DNA from: Theristus sp. LFF4_11
Lineage: Eukaryota; Nematoda; Chromadorea; Monhysterida; Xyalidae
Length of the DNA: 64,000 bases
Assembly (NCBI GenBank): GCA_030248135.1
Contig: JASANC010003433.1
Span: forward strand, 248,001-312,000
Direction: 5' to 3'
The position numbers and the translations under genes were made by a program. Shown in pieces: positions 46,378 through 59,100 of the stretch (its first letter is position 1; each line of letters begins with the position of its first letter). Below the pieces are notes generated by a model. It was given only the letters and a program-made list of their open reading frames with translations, was not told the DNA's origin and made no database searches.

Positions 46378-48907
46378 TTTTTCAGATTCAATTCGCAAAG
46401 CTACGCCGTTGTTGGTGATTATTATTGACAAACAATTTATTTGAGCTTGTGATGACGAATGTACACTGAAAAACAAAGAACACAAACACAGGTTTCAAAC
46501 GTGTTCACTTTTGAGTTTTTCAAACTAAAATGCATACATTTTTTTATGAACTTTCAGCATGTGAGACACGAGATTACTTTCCGATACAAAGCAGGATTGG
46601 TAAGAAATGTTTTAAAAAAGGCAACCACGCAGTCAGCCTTGGAATCGAAAAATCGATGATTGTTAACCAGTGCACAACTGTTCGGTGATTATTGATTGAC
46701 TTGTTTCAAGAATTATCAGAAGAATTTCTGATGAGAAGGAGAAAAACACTAAATCGTACCAACTTCTAAAACATTCTTGTTTTTATGCCTGACTTCTTCT
46801 TCTTCCACTGTGTTTTTGTCTAACTCACGCACATATGTCAATCAAAATATTCCGTTGCATCATTTATGCACACTTTCTTGCGTATATCTGTGGTTAGAAC
46901 CTGGTTGGGAGTTTTCCAACTGGTGTGTTTCAGTTTTGGCCAATTATCTGTGACAAGACATTTGGTTTCTGAGACCGGCTGTGAAGAACCGCCTCTGAAA
47001 AATCACCAAGAAAGAAGCTTTTTCGTGGTTTGTTCACAGCATCAGTTTTTGATGGGGTGAAAAAACTTGTTTATTACTTTTTGGCGTGTGCGTTTGAGGT
47101 GCACACACGTGAAAATCATGAGAACGCTTCTATCATGTGTCTGTTTGTTGACATTTGCTTTCTTGCCGAAAAATATGCTGATCAATGAACAAAGTTTTTA
47201 TAAACGCAACACAACGAGACGGTTGCAAGCACTGGGAATTATTTGCATTTGTAGTTACTCAACATTTAATCCCAGTATTTTGTTGAGCTACTGCACTGGC
47301 AGCTCAACATTTTTTTGCCTGCTACCACCAAGACCAAACTCCAGTGAACGCAACATAAAACAAATGAATTGAAAAGAAATTTCCTCCTTCGAACATCTGA
47401 TGGCAAACCAATGATAAAACCGCATGAAAAGATACAAGAAGCCAGGCACAAGGTACAAGATACAACCGCAAAAAGTTTTTAATTGTACTAGCCTATTGAC
47501 CCGAGCGTATGTGGCTTAATCAATGCCAATTTTTGGTGAAGTGGCATTGACTTAGAAAGAAAAAAACAGTAACGTTTACTGAATAATAACCCTGAAGAAA
47601 ATTTACCTTGTGCTGCCGTGAAGTCGCCTACAATACAATATTTTTTAATGTATTTAAATAAATTAAAAAATGCGAAGTTTATGATTTTGCTATTTTTACC
47701 CGTTTACCCTAACCGAAGGCAAGCCTTTTTGTAAGTGAAGTAAAATTGAATAAAAAATATAAAAACTAACGTTTTTGTCATTTACCCGTTTTAAAAAGCA
47801 AATGCTTTTTTACCCGTTTACCTAAGCCAAGCCTTTTTGTAAAGTGAAAATGCAAAGTTTATGATTTTGCTATTTTTACCCGTTCACCCTAACCTAAGTC
47901 AAGCCTTTTTGTAAGTTAAGTAAGACTGAAAAAAAAATTTAAAAATTAACGTTTTTTTCATTAAAAAATACCCGTTTTAAAAAGCTAATGCTTCTTTTAC
48001 CCGGTTACCCTAACGTAAGTCAAGCCTTTTTTGTAAAGTGAACATGAATAGAAGAAACAAAAAAGTGACGTTTATAATTTCGGTTGCAGTTTTGCTTCTT
48101 TTTACCCGTTTACCCCAACATGACCCAAACATTTTGCAAAGTGAAAATGAATGGTAAATACCATTTCGACCCAATTAAAAACTAACTTTTTTCAAAGACG
48201 GTTTTGTTACATCTTTCGCAGTCGCTCGTCAAGTTTTGAGCAGCAACAATTGCCAGTTGCCCATCGTGCGTTACGTTGAAATTATCGTTCATTTTGAAAA
48301 TGAAACATGGAGTATCAATTTCAATGAAATTTACTTGTTTTGAATCCAAAGTGCAACTTGCAATGCCGATGTCAATGTGCGTTTTGCAACCCGATTTTTA
48401 AAAACAAAAAAGTTCAAACTTTTTTCAAAGACGGTTTTGTTACATCTTTCCCAGTCGATCATCAAGTTTTGATCAGCCACGCTTCCATTTGCCTATGCTA
48501 ACTGTCTCTGTTGACCAAAGAGTATCATGATGACTCCAGCTATGAAGAGCGACGTTTTGAGAAAACAATCTCAACTGGCATTAATAAAAAAATAGGTTAA
48601 GGAAATTGAGATGGAGTTTTCTTAAGTAGCAAAAAAGGGCGCCAATTCAAATTGCAAAAAAGTGCCACACACACACACACGCACGCACATACACTTTGTA
48701 AATTTAATAATATAGATAATTATGATAATGACTGGATAATGAGGTAAAATTGACTTTCATGACCTCAAATGATAAGGGTTCCCCAATAAAAGAGAATCAT
48801 TTTGCCGAAAAAAACTTCATGCCCTTTTTTATACCAAGCTCGTCAGCAATACAATTTCTCACCACCCCCACTCACTGACCAACACTAAACACGAATCCAT
48901 CGTCATC
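46378..48907. other. Intergenic, with a diverged tandem repeat
   Basis: Between about 47690 and 48175 the motif TTTTACCCGTTTACCCTAAC plus AAGCCTTTTTGTAA recurs four to five times at spacings near 65-180 bp. A second pair, CAAAGACGGTTTTGTTACAT, occurs at about 48195 and 48428. A (CA)n tract lies at about 48665-48685. No gene was recognised. Confidence 0.6.
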
Positions 48908-51131
48908 ATGAGTACTCCAGGAGCAGCCTCAAACAACGATTGGTATACGGAGTTCCTAACACTCGTCAAACTCTACTGGTTCGTGAATAATGCAGTGTCC
49001 TGGTATGAAGACAGCACGCACTCTGTTCTCGCACAGGTCTGCCGAGCAAATTTGGCGTGCTGCCTGATTTTGTTCAGCTGGCCACCAAGACAAGCGTTCC
49101 ATGCAGTGCACAGGCAGAAACAAACGCACTGGCAGGCAAAGAGGCAACACACACACACATGCAATGCAATGCAACATGCAGCCAGCGCTCGTGTTTGTGT
49201 TTGTCCGTTTGTGACTGTGCAACCTGCATGACCGTGGACTGTCTTCAGACAAGGAAGAAAACGTTGCTGTTGTACTGATCATAACAATGATCATTTGATG
49301 ATGCTCAACATTGTTCGCGGTCAATCTTATTGACAGATTCCCCATTTATTGCGCAGGTACTTGCCCGTCGCTGCCGGCGCCGCCGTTCTGATTGTCTTGA
49401 TTGTCTCAATAATCATGTGCTGGCTGTATTGCCGGAGACGCGCGAGACTGAGAAGACGCAAACGACAACTGCTAAAGTTCGTGCCGTACATTAAAGCGGT
49501 CTGATTGGCTGTTTTTTTGATCTCGGTTCCGGGTGCACTATGTTGGCTGTTGCCGAGAATAGTAGCCAATCGTGGTGAAATGCGCCAAGATTTGCGCTCC
49601 GAAGTCCGAATTATGTTTCTTTTGGTTCAATTATGCGTTCGCACCTTGCTGGAAAAACTTGCTTCATGCTTGACGCGCCCATTCAAAATGCCTCTGAGTT
49701 GCGGGTACAGTTTTGTCCTTGTGTCGCATGTTTGCGGCAAAACGCCTTCATTTGAGCTGAACCGAGTAATAAATGATAATGCAATTTCGCCTAAAAAATG
49801 CCATAATTGTTGTTCTTCAAAAAATGCCGTAAAATGCCTTTTTTCTCACCAGTAATTCCACGCCGTCGAAACGAAACATCGCTAAATCCACCGAAAGTGA
49901 TCAAGAGCCGACCACACAGGACTTGAACGCGAACGCGGGCAATGCGCAGGCGTCCGAAACGTTCACGGACATTTACGGGAGACGACGGCAGCGGCCGGAG
50001 CAAACGCGCCCAGCGGCAGCCGATCGAAAAGCGGTCCGTTATACGTCGTTTTGTTCGCGCGGTCTTACTGGAACGTTTGTTGTCAGCGTTTTAAAAAAAA
50101 ATTATTGCGAAACAAAGTGTCAAATCCAACACACAGCACCACACGAGAGCAGACCAAAACGGTTTCGGTCACCTCCACTGAGACAAACGGGGGCTGCTAA
50201 TGTGGTTACCAAAATTGAGTTCACGTGTTCGAATAACAGGTATTTCGAATGTTTCAGTCGAAACTGAAAAACAAGCCGCCGGCGAAACAACAAAAACGCA
50301 CTGCCAATCGGATACTCGATCAAGCGAAGATGAATGTGAAGTTGTCGGAAGTCGACACAAGTGACATGCTGCAAAACTGCCAGATGAACCGACAAACGCC
50401 CACCACGACATCCGGCGTCGCAGACCCGGCGCCGATCTCAATGGGCGTTGGTTGGTTGGGAAACGTTTCCGTTTTGACAAGCCACATTGATTGGCTGAAA
50501 TCAGCTGATCAGCGCACGCTTTAGAAGCGTGTCTTGTGATCTCGAACTTGAAGCACACAAGTGCTCCATTCCGGTCATTAAACCATAAAAATTATAAAAC
50601 TTGATGAAAGTCTCCAAAACGACAATACAGTATGCCCGATTAAACATGGCAGCTTTTTTTCAGGGTGCAAGGAGCGCGCGAAATTTGAATCAATAAAAAA
50701 AAGATGTTCAGAAACCCAATTGCATGTCAAATTTTGCATGTTTCTCAAAATTAATTGGTAATTCGTGCTATTCTGTTCGTTATTTCTCCCTTTGCACACT
50801 CGATTGGCGGAAATCTTATCATTTTTGAGAAAGCAACTCCTAGTCTGCGACTAATCTCGCCTTGTTTGAGACTGCCATATTTATTCGGCCATACCGTACC
50901 TAGGACTCAAACCGATAAAAAAAACAACCACGAAAATCTAGCGTTCACACAGACATGGGACTGATGGAGGCGCTGGAGACGGGCGCCGCGCTGCGCATCA
51001 GCACCGCGGATGACAGTCGCCGGCGGAAGACGGAGTTCACGCTGTCGGGACACGGCGTGCCCACGAAGCTGCTCGACAACAACGTCTATAAAAGTCAATC
51101 GTATTCAACGAACTCGAATTCAACCTCCTGA
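48908..51131 (+). CDS. Unrecognised single-pass membrane protein, five exons
   Basis: I do not recognise this family. Exons 48908-49036, 49337-49485, 49853-50033, 50258-50450 and 50953-51131 join in phase and give about 276 aa. The short N-terminal part (MSTPGAASNNDWYTEFLTLV) is followed in exon 2 by one strong membrane segment (AAGAAVLIVLIVSIIMCWLY). Directly after it comes a very basic stretch (CRRRARLRRRKRQ), which by the positive-inside rule puts the C-terminus in the cytosol. The remaining 180 residues are hydrophilic, Lys/Arg/Gln/Thr-rich (NKPPAKQQKRTANRILDQAK; SGHGVPTKLLDNNVYKSQS) and end in a Ser/Asn-rich tail. There is no cleavable signal peptide. The donor of exon 2 (CC/GTACAT) and of exon 4 are non-consensus and were set by phase. 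An AATAAA lies at about 51226. Confidence 0.6.
50626..50898 (+). mobile_element. MITE with TACxGTATGxCCGA ends, copy 2 (membrane-protein gene intron 4)
   Basis: It starts TACAGTATGCCCGATTAAAC and ends TTATTCGGCCATACCGTA. It shares CATGGCAGCTTTTTTTCAGG and AGGAGCGCGCGAAATTTGAA with copy 3 at 59377. Confidence 0.78.
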
Positions 51132-51872
51132 TGACATGTGATCGATGATCGATGGATTGATTTATTATTTTTGTCATCAATTGTACAGCCACAGTGCGAT
51201 ACATGAGAGAGAACGACATACAATGTAAGACAATAAAAAAACAAAATTTTTCTGAAAGGGTTGTTCAAGATTTGAAAATGCAGTGTGCATGTGTGTACAC
51301 ACACTTATCAAAGTGCAGCAGGACGATGATGTTAATTCCCTGTAGCCGTTGTAAACAACCCGTGAGCAGTATTTCCAAATCGAGCTGAATACAGGCTGTC
51401 GCATGCCTACAGTGCAAATCCGTGTCGGGTGCAAATCGTAGTGTGGATTTTATTCACACGCTGAAATGTGACAAAACAGAGCACACATGAGAAAACAAGC
51501 CTGTCACGTGAAAGAAAGATGATAGGAGCACATGTGCAGTTCGAACCACACAAAAAGCAATGGTGTTTTTGGAAAAACAAAAATAAAACACCTCTAAATA
51601 AATAGCATAGAACAAAGCAATAACAAAACAAACTGCATAAATAACATAAATCGAGCAACACATGAAATTCTAAAGTGTTTGAAGCACAAAAAGCCATGCA
51701 CAAAAATATAGTTGTGATTGTGAATAAATGCCAATCATAAAGTGCAAGAAGAAGACAGAAAACCAATGATCGTGCCCGTGCGTGAATAAAGGTGATCAAA
51801 CTGTGAGGCGTGAAACAAAAAACAATTTTGTCGTTTTTGTGACTTTTTTGTCGTTTTGTCTTTTAAAGCAAA

Positions 51873-52335
51873 TACCGTATTACCCCCAATAAACCCCCAT
51901 GGGGGATTAATACGTCAGCGACTTTTAGGGGTGGGGGTTTATTGGTGGGGGGGGGGATTATTGGTGGGGGGGGGGGGGTTATTTACAAAAAAATTCTAGG
52001 GGTGGGGGTTTGTTGAAAAATGGCAAAAATACATTGCATGGCAGGCAAGAAAGTCGCAGAAACTTCTACTCTACATAGAAATTTCCTTTTATAACAGCCT
52101 TTTGTAATGAAATTACTATTAACTCACCCATTTGGGGCCTTTGGTAGCACAATTTCATCATTTTCACTGCAACCAGCCACTGAATTCGCTGGGTATGTGT
52201 TTCAAACAGGTCTCCAATAATCCCCCATGGGGGATTATTTGTGGGGGGGGATTATTCGGAAACTGGTCGGGGGGGTGGGGGTTTATTGGGGGGGGGGATT
52301 AATGGTGGGGGTGGGGTTTAATGGGGGTAATACGG
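51873..52335 (+). mobile_element. MITE with CCGTATTACCCCC ends, copy 2
   Basis: It has the same ends and order as 16575-17003, with longer G runs (about 51950-51980). The right TA edge is altered to GA. It is intergenic. Confidence 0.8.
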
Positions 52336-52818
52336 ATGGCTCAACCTGCTCAGATTGAGTTTTTGTTGATATTCAACAAACTCTGTTCATTAATCGTTTT
52401 GCAACTGTTCTTTGTGTTTTTAAATTCCCCGCCAAAAAGAAAAAAAATTGAATTTGGCGCCCAAATTGTTCACGCTGATGGTTTTGATTGATTCCCAAAT
52501 CCCAACCCAACCAAATGTGAATGTGATCATTTCCAGTCGTTTTTGAAAAACTCCGTAGAATGCCCGTACTTTTGTCAAGGAACAAAAAACGTAGCGCAGC
52601 ACGCGGAGTTTCGCAAAACCATGACTCTTTGACAGTACCGATTTTTGTTTTGTTTTGCCGTTTTAAAATACCCTGCCCGGTTACCCCAGCAGCCATAGTT
52701 GTTCTAGGGGGGGGGGCTGGGGGGGCTGGGGGGGGGGGCCGCCCCCCCCCCAAAAATTTTTCGAATCTATCTCTATCAAACAGGTTTTTTCGGCTCAGCT
52801 ATTATCTATCTAAAAAAT
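52336..52818. other. Repeat debris with G/C homopolymers
   Basis: It holds a short stretch with Gln/Lys-poor chance frames, then G-run and C-run blocks (about 52708-52752) and CTATCTATC motifs. The same blocks occur at 54115-54409. No gene is seen. Confidence 0.5.
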
Positions 52819-54114
52819 TGGCCTTTAACAAAACCACGGAGGCAACACGGAACACGGAGGCTGCACGCTTAACAAAACCACGGAGGCAACACGGAGGCTG
52901 CGTGCAGCTAAAGTGACCCATATTTTATATGCACACAACACGCTGCGCACCTTTAACAAAACCACGGAACACGGAGGCACGCGGATTTGGGGAGATTTGG
53001 GGACAGGACAAATCCGTCCCCGTCCAAAAAATTATGTTTTTGTGAAATAAATAAATAAATAAAAGCGCAATAAAGCAAAACAAAGCTAAACAAAAGGACA
53101 GGACAAATTTAAAAATGTCAAAACTAGACTTCAAGGATTACGGTAGCTCTCCAATGGGTCTCGACACGATTTTTTAAAAACGTCCCTGATTGCCAGCAAA
53201 AGCTACTCTATTGGTGGACACCGTTCATATGATTGCAACAAACAGTCTTATGTTTGAAGTTCGGGCACACGGGTTACGGTGGCGGTAGGTTTGGGTCTTG
53301 ACCCGAAGTTGTTGAAAACTACTTTGTTTCTTGCGAATAACAGTTGAAACCATTTAAAAACATGCCGCATTATCACAGAACGTCAAAAATCGGATTTTAA
53401 GGAGTGCGGTAACTCTGCTGTGGGTCTCGACACGATTTTTTTTAAACGTTATTTTATTGCCAAGAACTGTTTCTAAATGGTTTCAACTGTTATTCACAAG
53501 AAACAAAGTATTATCGTTACAGGAAGACCGCGTGCACAAAAGTTTCACGCGTTGGGGAAAAGCCGGACACCAAACCATACGCATGACGTCATCCGACGTC
53601 TTTCGTCAGCTACCGTAACCCAATTTTGAATTACCGCGGATTCTTGAAACGTTTTTCCTATCCCTGTGTGCAAAGGCATAGAGAACCGGGACCAAAATGA
53701 AAGATAATAGTTTTCAGCAACTTCGTGTCAAGACCCAAAACTACCGCTACCGTAACCCGTGTGCCCGAACTTCAAACATAAGACTGTTTGTTGCAATCAT
53801 ATGAACGGTGTCCACCAATAGAGTAGCTTTTGCTGGCAATCAGGGACGTTTTTAAAAAATCGTGTCGAGACCTGTTGGAGAGCTACCGTAATCCTTGAAG
53901 TCTAGTTTTGACATTTTTAAATTTGTCCTGTCCCCAAATCTCCCCAAATCCGCGTGCCTCCGTGTTCCGTGGTTTTGTTAAAGGTGCGCAGCGTGTTGTG
54001 TGCATATAAAATATGGGTCACTTTAGCTGCACGCAGCCTCCGTGTTGCCTCCGTGGTTTTGTTAAGCGTGCAGCCTCCGTGTTCCGTGTTGCCTCCGTGG
54101 TTTTGTTAAAGGCC
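52819..54114. mobile_element. hAT-like foldback element (TGGCCTTTAAC / GTTAAAGGCC ends), copy 2
   Basis: It has the same arms as 8337-10005. TAAAAAAT lies at both flanks (52811-52818 and 54115-54122), an exact 8-bp target duplication. The centre is different from copy 1: about 53510-53700 contains a stretch not seen there (CGTTGGGGAAAAGCCGGACA region), and the internal 266-bp unit is present once. Confidence 0.85.
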
Positions 54115-54204
54115 TAAAAAATTTTCTCAGCCAGCTATCTATCTGAAAATTTTTGTCTTCGAAAACATAAAATGAGTCAATTTTTGACCAAAATTGACCA
54201 TTTT

Positions 54205-54372
54205 TGCTCGTAATTCTTGAAAATTTTGCTAATTTTAGGTAAAATACGCGTTAATACTTGATTTTTAGTGTATTTTTAGCATTATTTTGCTGTTTTTATA
54301 GCTTTTTAGCGTTTTAGCTATCTATCAATCAAATTTCAAAATTTTGACCGCCCCCCCCCAAAGTCACATGGC
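54205..54372. repeat. Interspersed repeat shared with 14505-14645 (inverted)
   Basis: TAGCGTTTTAGCTATCTATC, AAATTTCAAAATTTTGACCG, a C run and AAAGTCACATGGC recur in inverse order at 14505-14645. Confidence 0.55.
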
Positions 54373-54409
54373 GCCCCCCGCGGCCCCCCCCCCAAAATTT
54401 CCAGCTATC

Positions 54410-54816
54410 TACCGTATTACCCCCAATAAACCCCCATGGGGGATTAATACGTCAGCGAATTTTAGGGGTGGGGGTTTATTGGTGGGGGGGGGGATTATTG
54501 GTGGGGGGGGGTTTATTTACAAAAAAATTCTAGGGGTGGGGGTTTGTTGAAAAATGGCAAAAATACATTGCATGGCAGGCAAGAAAGTCGCAGAAACTTC
54601 TACTCTACATAGAAATTTCCTTTTATAACAGCCTTTTGTAATGAAATTACTATTAACTCACCCATTTGGGGGCCTTTGGTAGCACAATTTCATCATTTTC
54701 ACTGCAACCAGCCACTGAATTCGCTGGGTATGTGTTTCAAACAGGTTTCCAATAATCCCCCATGGGGGATTATTTGGGGGGGATTATTTGGAAACTTGTC
54801 GAGGGGGTGGGGGTTT
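54410..54816 (+). mobile_element. MITE with CCGTATTACCCCC ends, copy 3, right end lost
   Basis: The left end is intact. The homology to copies 1 and 2 stops at about 54816 inside the right G-rich block, where the TTAGGA repeat family begins, so the right TIR is missing. Confidence 0.78.
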
Positions 54817-55090
54817 GACAGCTTTGCCTACATTACTAAACCAAAGCCAAGTTTACAGTCTGTTTTGTTGTTTAGTTCGGTTTCAATGAAGTCGTTGTAG
54901 GTTCCTAATCCTAAGCCCAATCCTAATCCTAATGAAGTCGTTGTAGGTTCCCAATCCTGAACCTAATCCTAATCCTAAGTGAAGCCTTTTTAACAAAGTG
55001 AAAGTGCCTTGATTGACAGCTTTGTTGAAGGGGTGAAACATTGTGATCAGGGATCAGCTCCAGCTCCGGTTTAGCTTTGTAGTTTTACGC
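54817..55090 (-). repeat. TTAGGA repeat family, inverse copy
   Basis: On the minus strand this matches the 10043-10178 unit followed by the 11940-12073 extension: CTTTGTTAAAAAGGCTTCAC, TTAGGATTAGGATTAGG, CCTACAACGACTTCATTG. Confidence 0.68.
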
Positions 55091-55112
55091 ACTTGACAAG
55101 CTCACCACAGAC

Positions 55113-55832
55113 TAGGGTTGTTAAACAAAAATGAAATTTTTTTTTTAAAAGTGATTGAAAAAAACAAAAATGCCGATTTTTTTTTAATTCGAAAAATTTT
55201 CCTCTAATATGCTCTGAAAACCTCAATTTTGGCAAAATTTTTCGAAAGTTCAACAAAAATTTTCTTTGATTATACCTCGTAAAACCTTTAGCAGTCGATT
55301 TTGGGCCGTTTTACCGACTGATTTTAGGCTACGACAACATCTGCGATGAAGTTTTTGAGCGTCCCAAAGCTTGGCCTGCCATTTCCGATGCAGATAAGGT
55401 GACGATTCGCCTCGCAGAGCGTCCGATTGTGCTCGCTGCTCCGTTTGCAAGCGCTACGTTGTCTGGTTGTTTGCTGCTTCGTGAATCGTGTCGTGTCGTC
55501 GCAACACCATCAGAAGAATTGATCGAATTTCAAGGCGGTATGTTTGTCTTCACTTCAGCATTAGTTTAGCTGGGGACAAGTAGTGACGTTTTGGAGGTCA
55601 AAACACAAGAAGAGGCATGGTGACGGTTTGGAAAAGGGGTAATTGAGGTCACCAAAACAAAATCTGCAAAGTTCCGTCATATGGGAGTCATTCGGGAGGC
55701 GCTTGCATTATGCATATCATATGTGGTTCTTCGGACTCCCTGATTGATTTAGCACAACTTTGATTTTTGAAATTTAAAAAAAAAATTAAAAAAAAACAAA
55801 AATGACGATTTTTGTTTTTTTTAACAACCCTA
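55113..55832. mobile_element. hAT-like non-autonomous element (TAGGGTTGTTAA ends), copy 2
   Basis: CCACAGAC is found at 55105-55112 and 55833-55840, an exact 8-bp target duplication. The sequence is nearly identical to 7269-7970 apart from a few short indels (for example an added TGCATTA near 55705). It is in the same orientation as copy 1. Confidence 0.88.
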
Positions 55833-56186
55833 CCACAGACCCACTCTATCTAAAATTTCAAATTCAAATAACTTCTTCAAATTTTTGAATTTCAAAAAAC
55901 CCATACACAGGATTACTCAGCAGAACGAGGGCTTTCATTTGAGCCATCAATCAGCGCGCTGCGATGAAATTTGAGCGGACCCGTATTTTGAAGGAGTACC
56001 GAAAATTTGCTCCAGCTATCTATATCGGCCCCCCAACCCCTCGGCTCTGGAACAACTATGCCAGCAGCTCCCGAAAACATCTGTGTATTTTTCCACCAGC
56101 TTGCAGTCCATCGTCCACCACAGGCACCCAGCGGCAGCCCAGCCCAGCCAGCCGAACTCCACAGCGACGACGACGACGTCGAGGCG

Positions 56187-59100
56187 ATGGGCGGCTCGGC
56201 AGGCAAACTGCGCAAGCAGCTGCAGCGCGGCGAAGAGTACGCGGCGTTGCAGTTGTACGAGCGGCATCCGGAGCTGCGCAAGTCGTTGGACCCGAACGCC
56301 AGCTACGGCGATCAATTCGGCCAGAACACGCCGCTGCACTACGCCGCGAAGCACTCGATGCGCGCCATTGTCAGGTGCGTGCTTCGTGCGCAGTCGCCAG
56401 TCGGTGCGGTTCGGCTCGGCGGTGCCTTTTTTCCAGCACAGTTGTCTCACTGTACGAGACAGGCAACACGTCTCGTGGTGGACCATCCTAGTTTTCAATT
56501 GCCTTTGCAATCCTTTGGCATTTTCTCAAACACCACAGGATGTTGATGTTCATGGCCAAACGGTTGTGGAGTGACTGATTGTGCTTTGAGCATTCAGAAA
56601 CGGCAGCGACGTTGCGAGAATCGTCTGTAGTCTGCTGCATTGCTGTTGCTTACAGGGTGTTTCTGACGGAGCTCGGTGGCAATCCGAACAAGACGAACGT
56701 CGACAGCGCCTCGTCGTTGCATCTCGTCTGTCAGGTCGGCTTGAGATTTTCAGGGTTTTCTGAACATTCAGTTCCTGGTGAGTTTTGATGAATCTGAATT
56801 GATAAATGCCACAGTCGAACTGCAAGGTCACAAGCATTCAGCTGATTGATTGGCCTGTTTTTGGACGCGCGATTCACTGATTTGTCGTGCTCGTGCGATG
56901 CAGCCAATCAGCATCGGCGTGGCGTGCCAGATTCAAATGACTTTGCAGGGCGGCACACGAATGTCGCGCCATCTGGACAGCAAGATTCGCGCGGAGTGCC
57001 TGAGCATGATGCTGACGTGGCAGGGTGCGCCGGCGACCGACGGCACCAGAGAGCAGCCGAACTTGAACGCTGCTGACGCGGTTGAGTTTTTGTTTGTGTC
57101 AGCAGAAAGCACGTTTTACGCAACTCGAGTTGCAGTTTGCGGTGGTGTTTTGATGAAGCAATTCGTTCTGATTGAACGGGCAAGCTGCACTTTGGTGCGC
57201 GTGAACTGCGCTGACACACTATTTCGTTTGTCGATCCGATTCGCAGTCCATTCGTTGTGTTCTTCGCTTTCGCAGCTTCGAACAAACAACCGAAATGGAC
57301 TGTCACAATAAACGGTTCAACCAAAGCCAAAGCAACTTAGAATAAACATTCGAAACAAAACAGTCTAAACCGCTCTTTCCAACTGCTCGTTTCAATTCCA
57401 GAAAAAGAACACCGCGCTCCATTACGCGGCGTCGTCGGGCTTGACGAAATGCGTCGAGGTTGGTTGTTGTTTTGTATTGGGGTTTTGAATTTTCTTTGCA
57501 ACAGTCAATGTCAATGTCAACTTTTGAAAAAAACAAAGATTCCATTCTTCGTTTTCAGTTGCTCGTGTGCAAGGGCGCAGATCTGACGGCGGAGAATGGG
57601 GCACAGGAAACGGCGTGCGATGTCGCTGAGCGGTGCGGGTACCCGAAAATCGCGGAATATTTAGAGACGAAAATGGTGTTCTCGGAAGTGAGTTGCGAAA
57701 TATGCGGCTTCAGTGGGCCAAAAAGGGCCACCTCATTGCAAAAGTAATTCGTTTTGCGTCGGTTTGATTCGTGTGAAAAAAACGTTTACTTTGCGCTTTG
57801 TTGAAAACTAAAAATTATTGTTTGTTTCGTATTCACTTGAATTCGGGTAGCGTGAGCGGAGTGGATTTCACGACTTCTTTTGGACAGGTTAAAATGAGAA
57901 TTTTAAAAGCCAGATCGAATTGCTCATTTCGGTGCTGCAATTACGAAGACCAAAACAGTGAAATAAGTTGCGTTCCATTTCGTGAATGTTCAATGTTCAT
58001 GATTGTTTCTTCCAGGGCGACGTCCATGACGACCTTAATGAAGACGACCTCTACCCAGTCTCAGAAGTGAGTGAAAATTCTGTCTTTGTCGCTAAAATAA
58101 AAACGCAGAAAGCAAACCAATCTCGAATGAACTGTGATTTTAGGCGATGTTTTGGCCAGGGATGACCCAGAAAATCGTACAGAACGCCGTCGAGTAGGGT
58201 GTCCATCGAGTTTTCTCTGTCATTAAGTGCCTATATACACCCCTCAGCGGGGCTCGATCCCCGAGCATACAGACAGACAATAGTCCAACGTGCTACTACC
58301 AACGCTCGAAAAACATTTTTCTGCGTGCTCACAGCGTTTCTCCGGCCTCCGTGAGCAGGACCTGATCGAGGCGAAGGATCTGTTGCTGGTGGAAACGTCG
58401 GACATGCTGCAGGTGCCGTTGTTCACCGCGGAGGCATTGCTGCGAAATCACGGTAACGTTTGAGTATGAAGACGGTTCACTTGCACTCGATTGGAAGCAT
58501 TGTAATGTTGTTACATTGCATTGTTGTTACACAAACACGCACGAATACAAACGATAGTACCACAGTGCGACTACAGTCTATAGGCCCGTTTACACCTGAC
58601 GCATGGAGACGCGTCCGGTATAAACAGCCTTATTTCTCTATCGTATGCAATTAGCTGATTGGTTGGCGGCCACGTGATGCATGCAGTGCTGCGCAGCCGT
58701 CCTCCAACAGCAGTGCCTGCACAAAAGGCATGCACTCACGTGATCACCAACCAACCAATCAGCGAATTGCCCCACAACTCGACCGTACGTTCGTGCATTT
58801 CCGTGTCAGAATGGTCGCGCGAGGCGCTCTGGGCGTCCTGGCAGCGTGACGCCGTGCTGTGCTGCGAGCGTGCCGGTGTGCTGGCGCCCTCCTCTGCGTT
58901 CAGCGTCTCGAAATGGGCGCACGAACGGCAGCACGCGTCCGTGCTCAGCAGTGCGGCGTGTCCGGCGACCGAACCGAGCGAGCAGCCCGCTGGTGCTGGT
59001 GTGCGCACGCGAACGGACCAGTGCGAAGGCGGTGGCAATGATGGATCGGTGGTCACGCAGTGTGCCACGGAGCAGCAGCTGGAGATGGTGTTGGTGCGTG

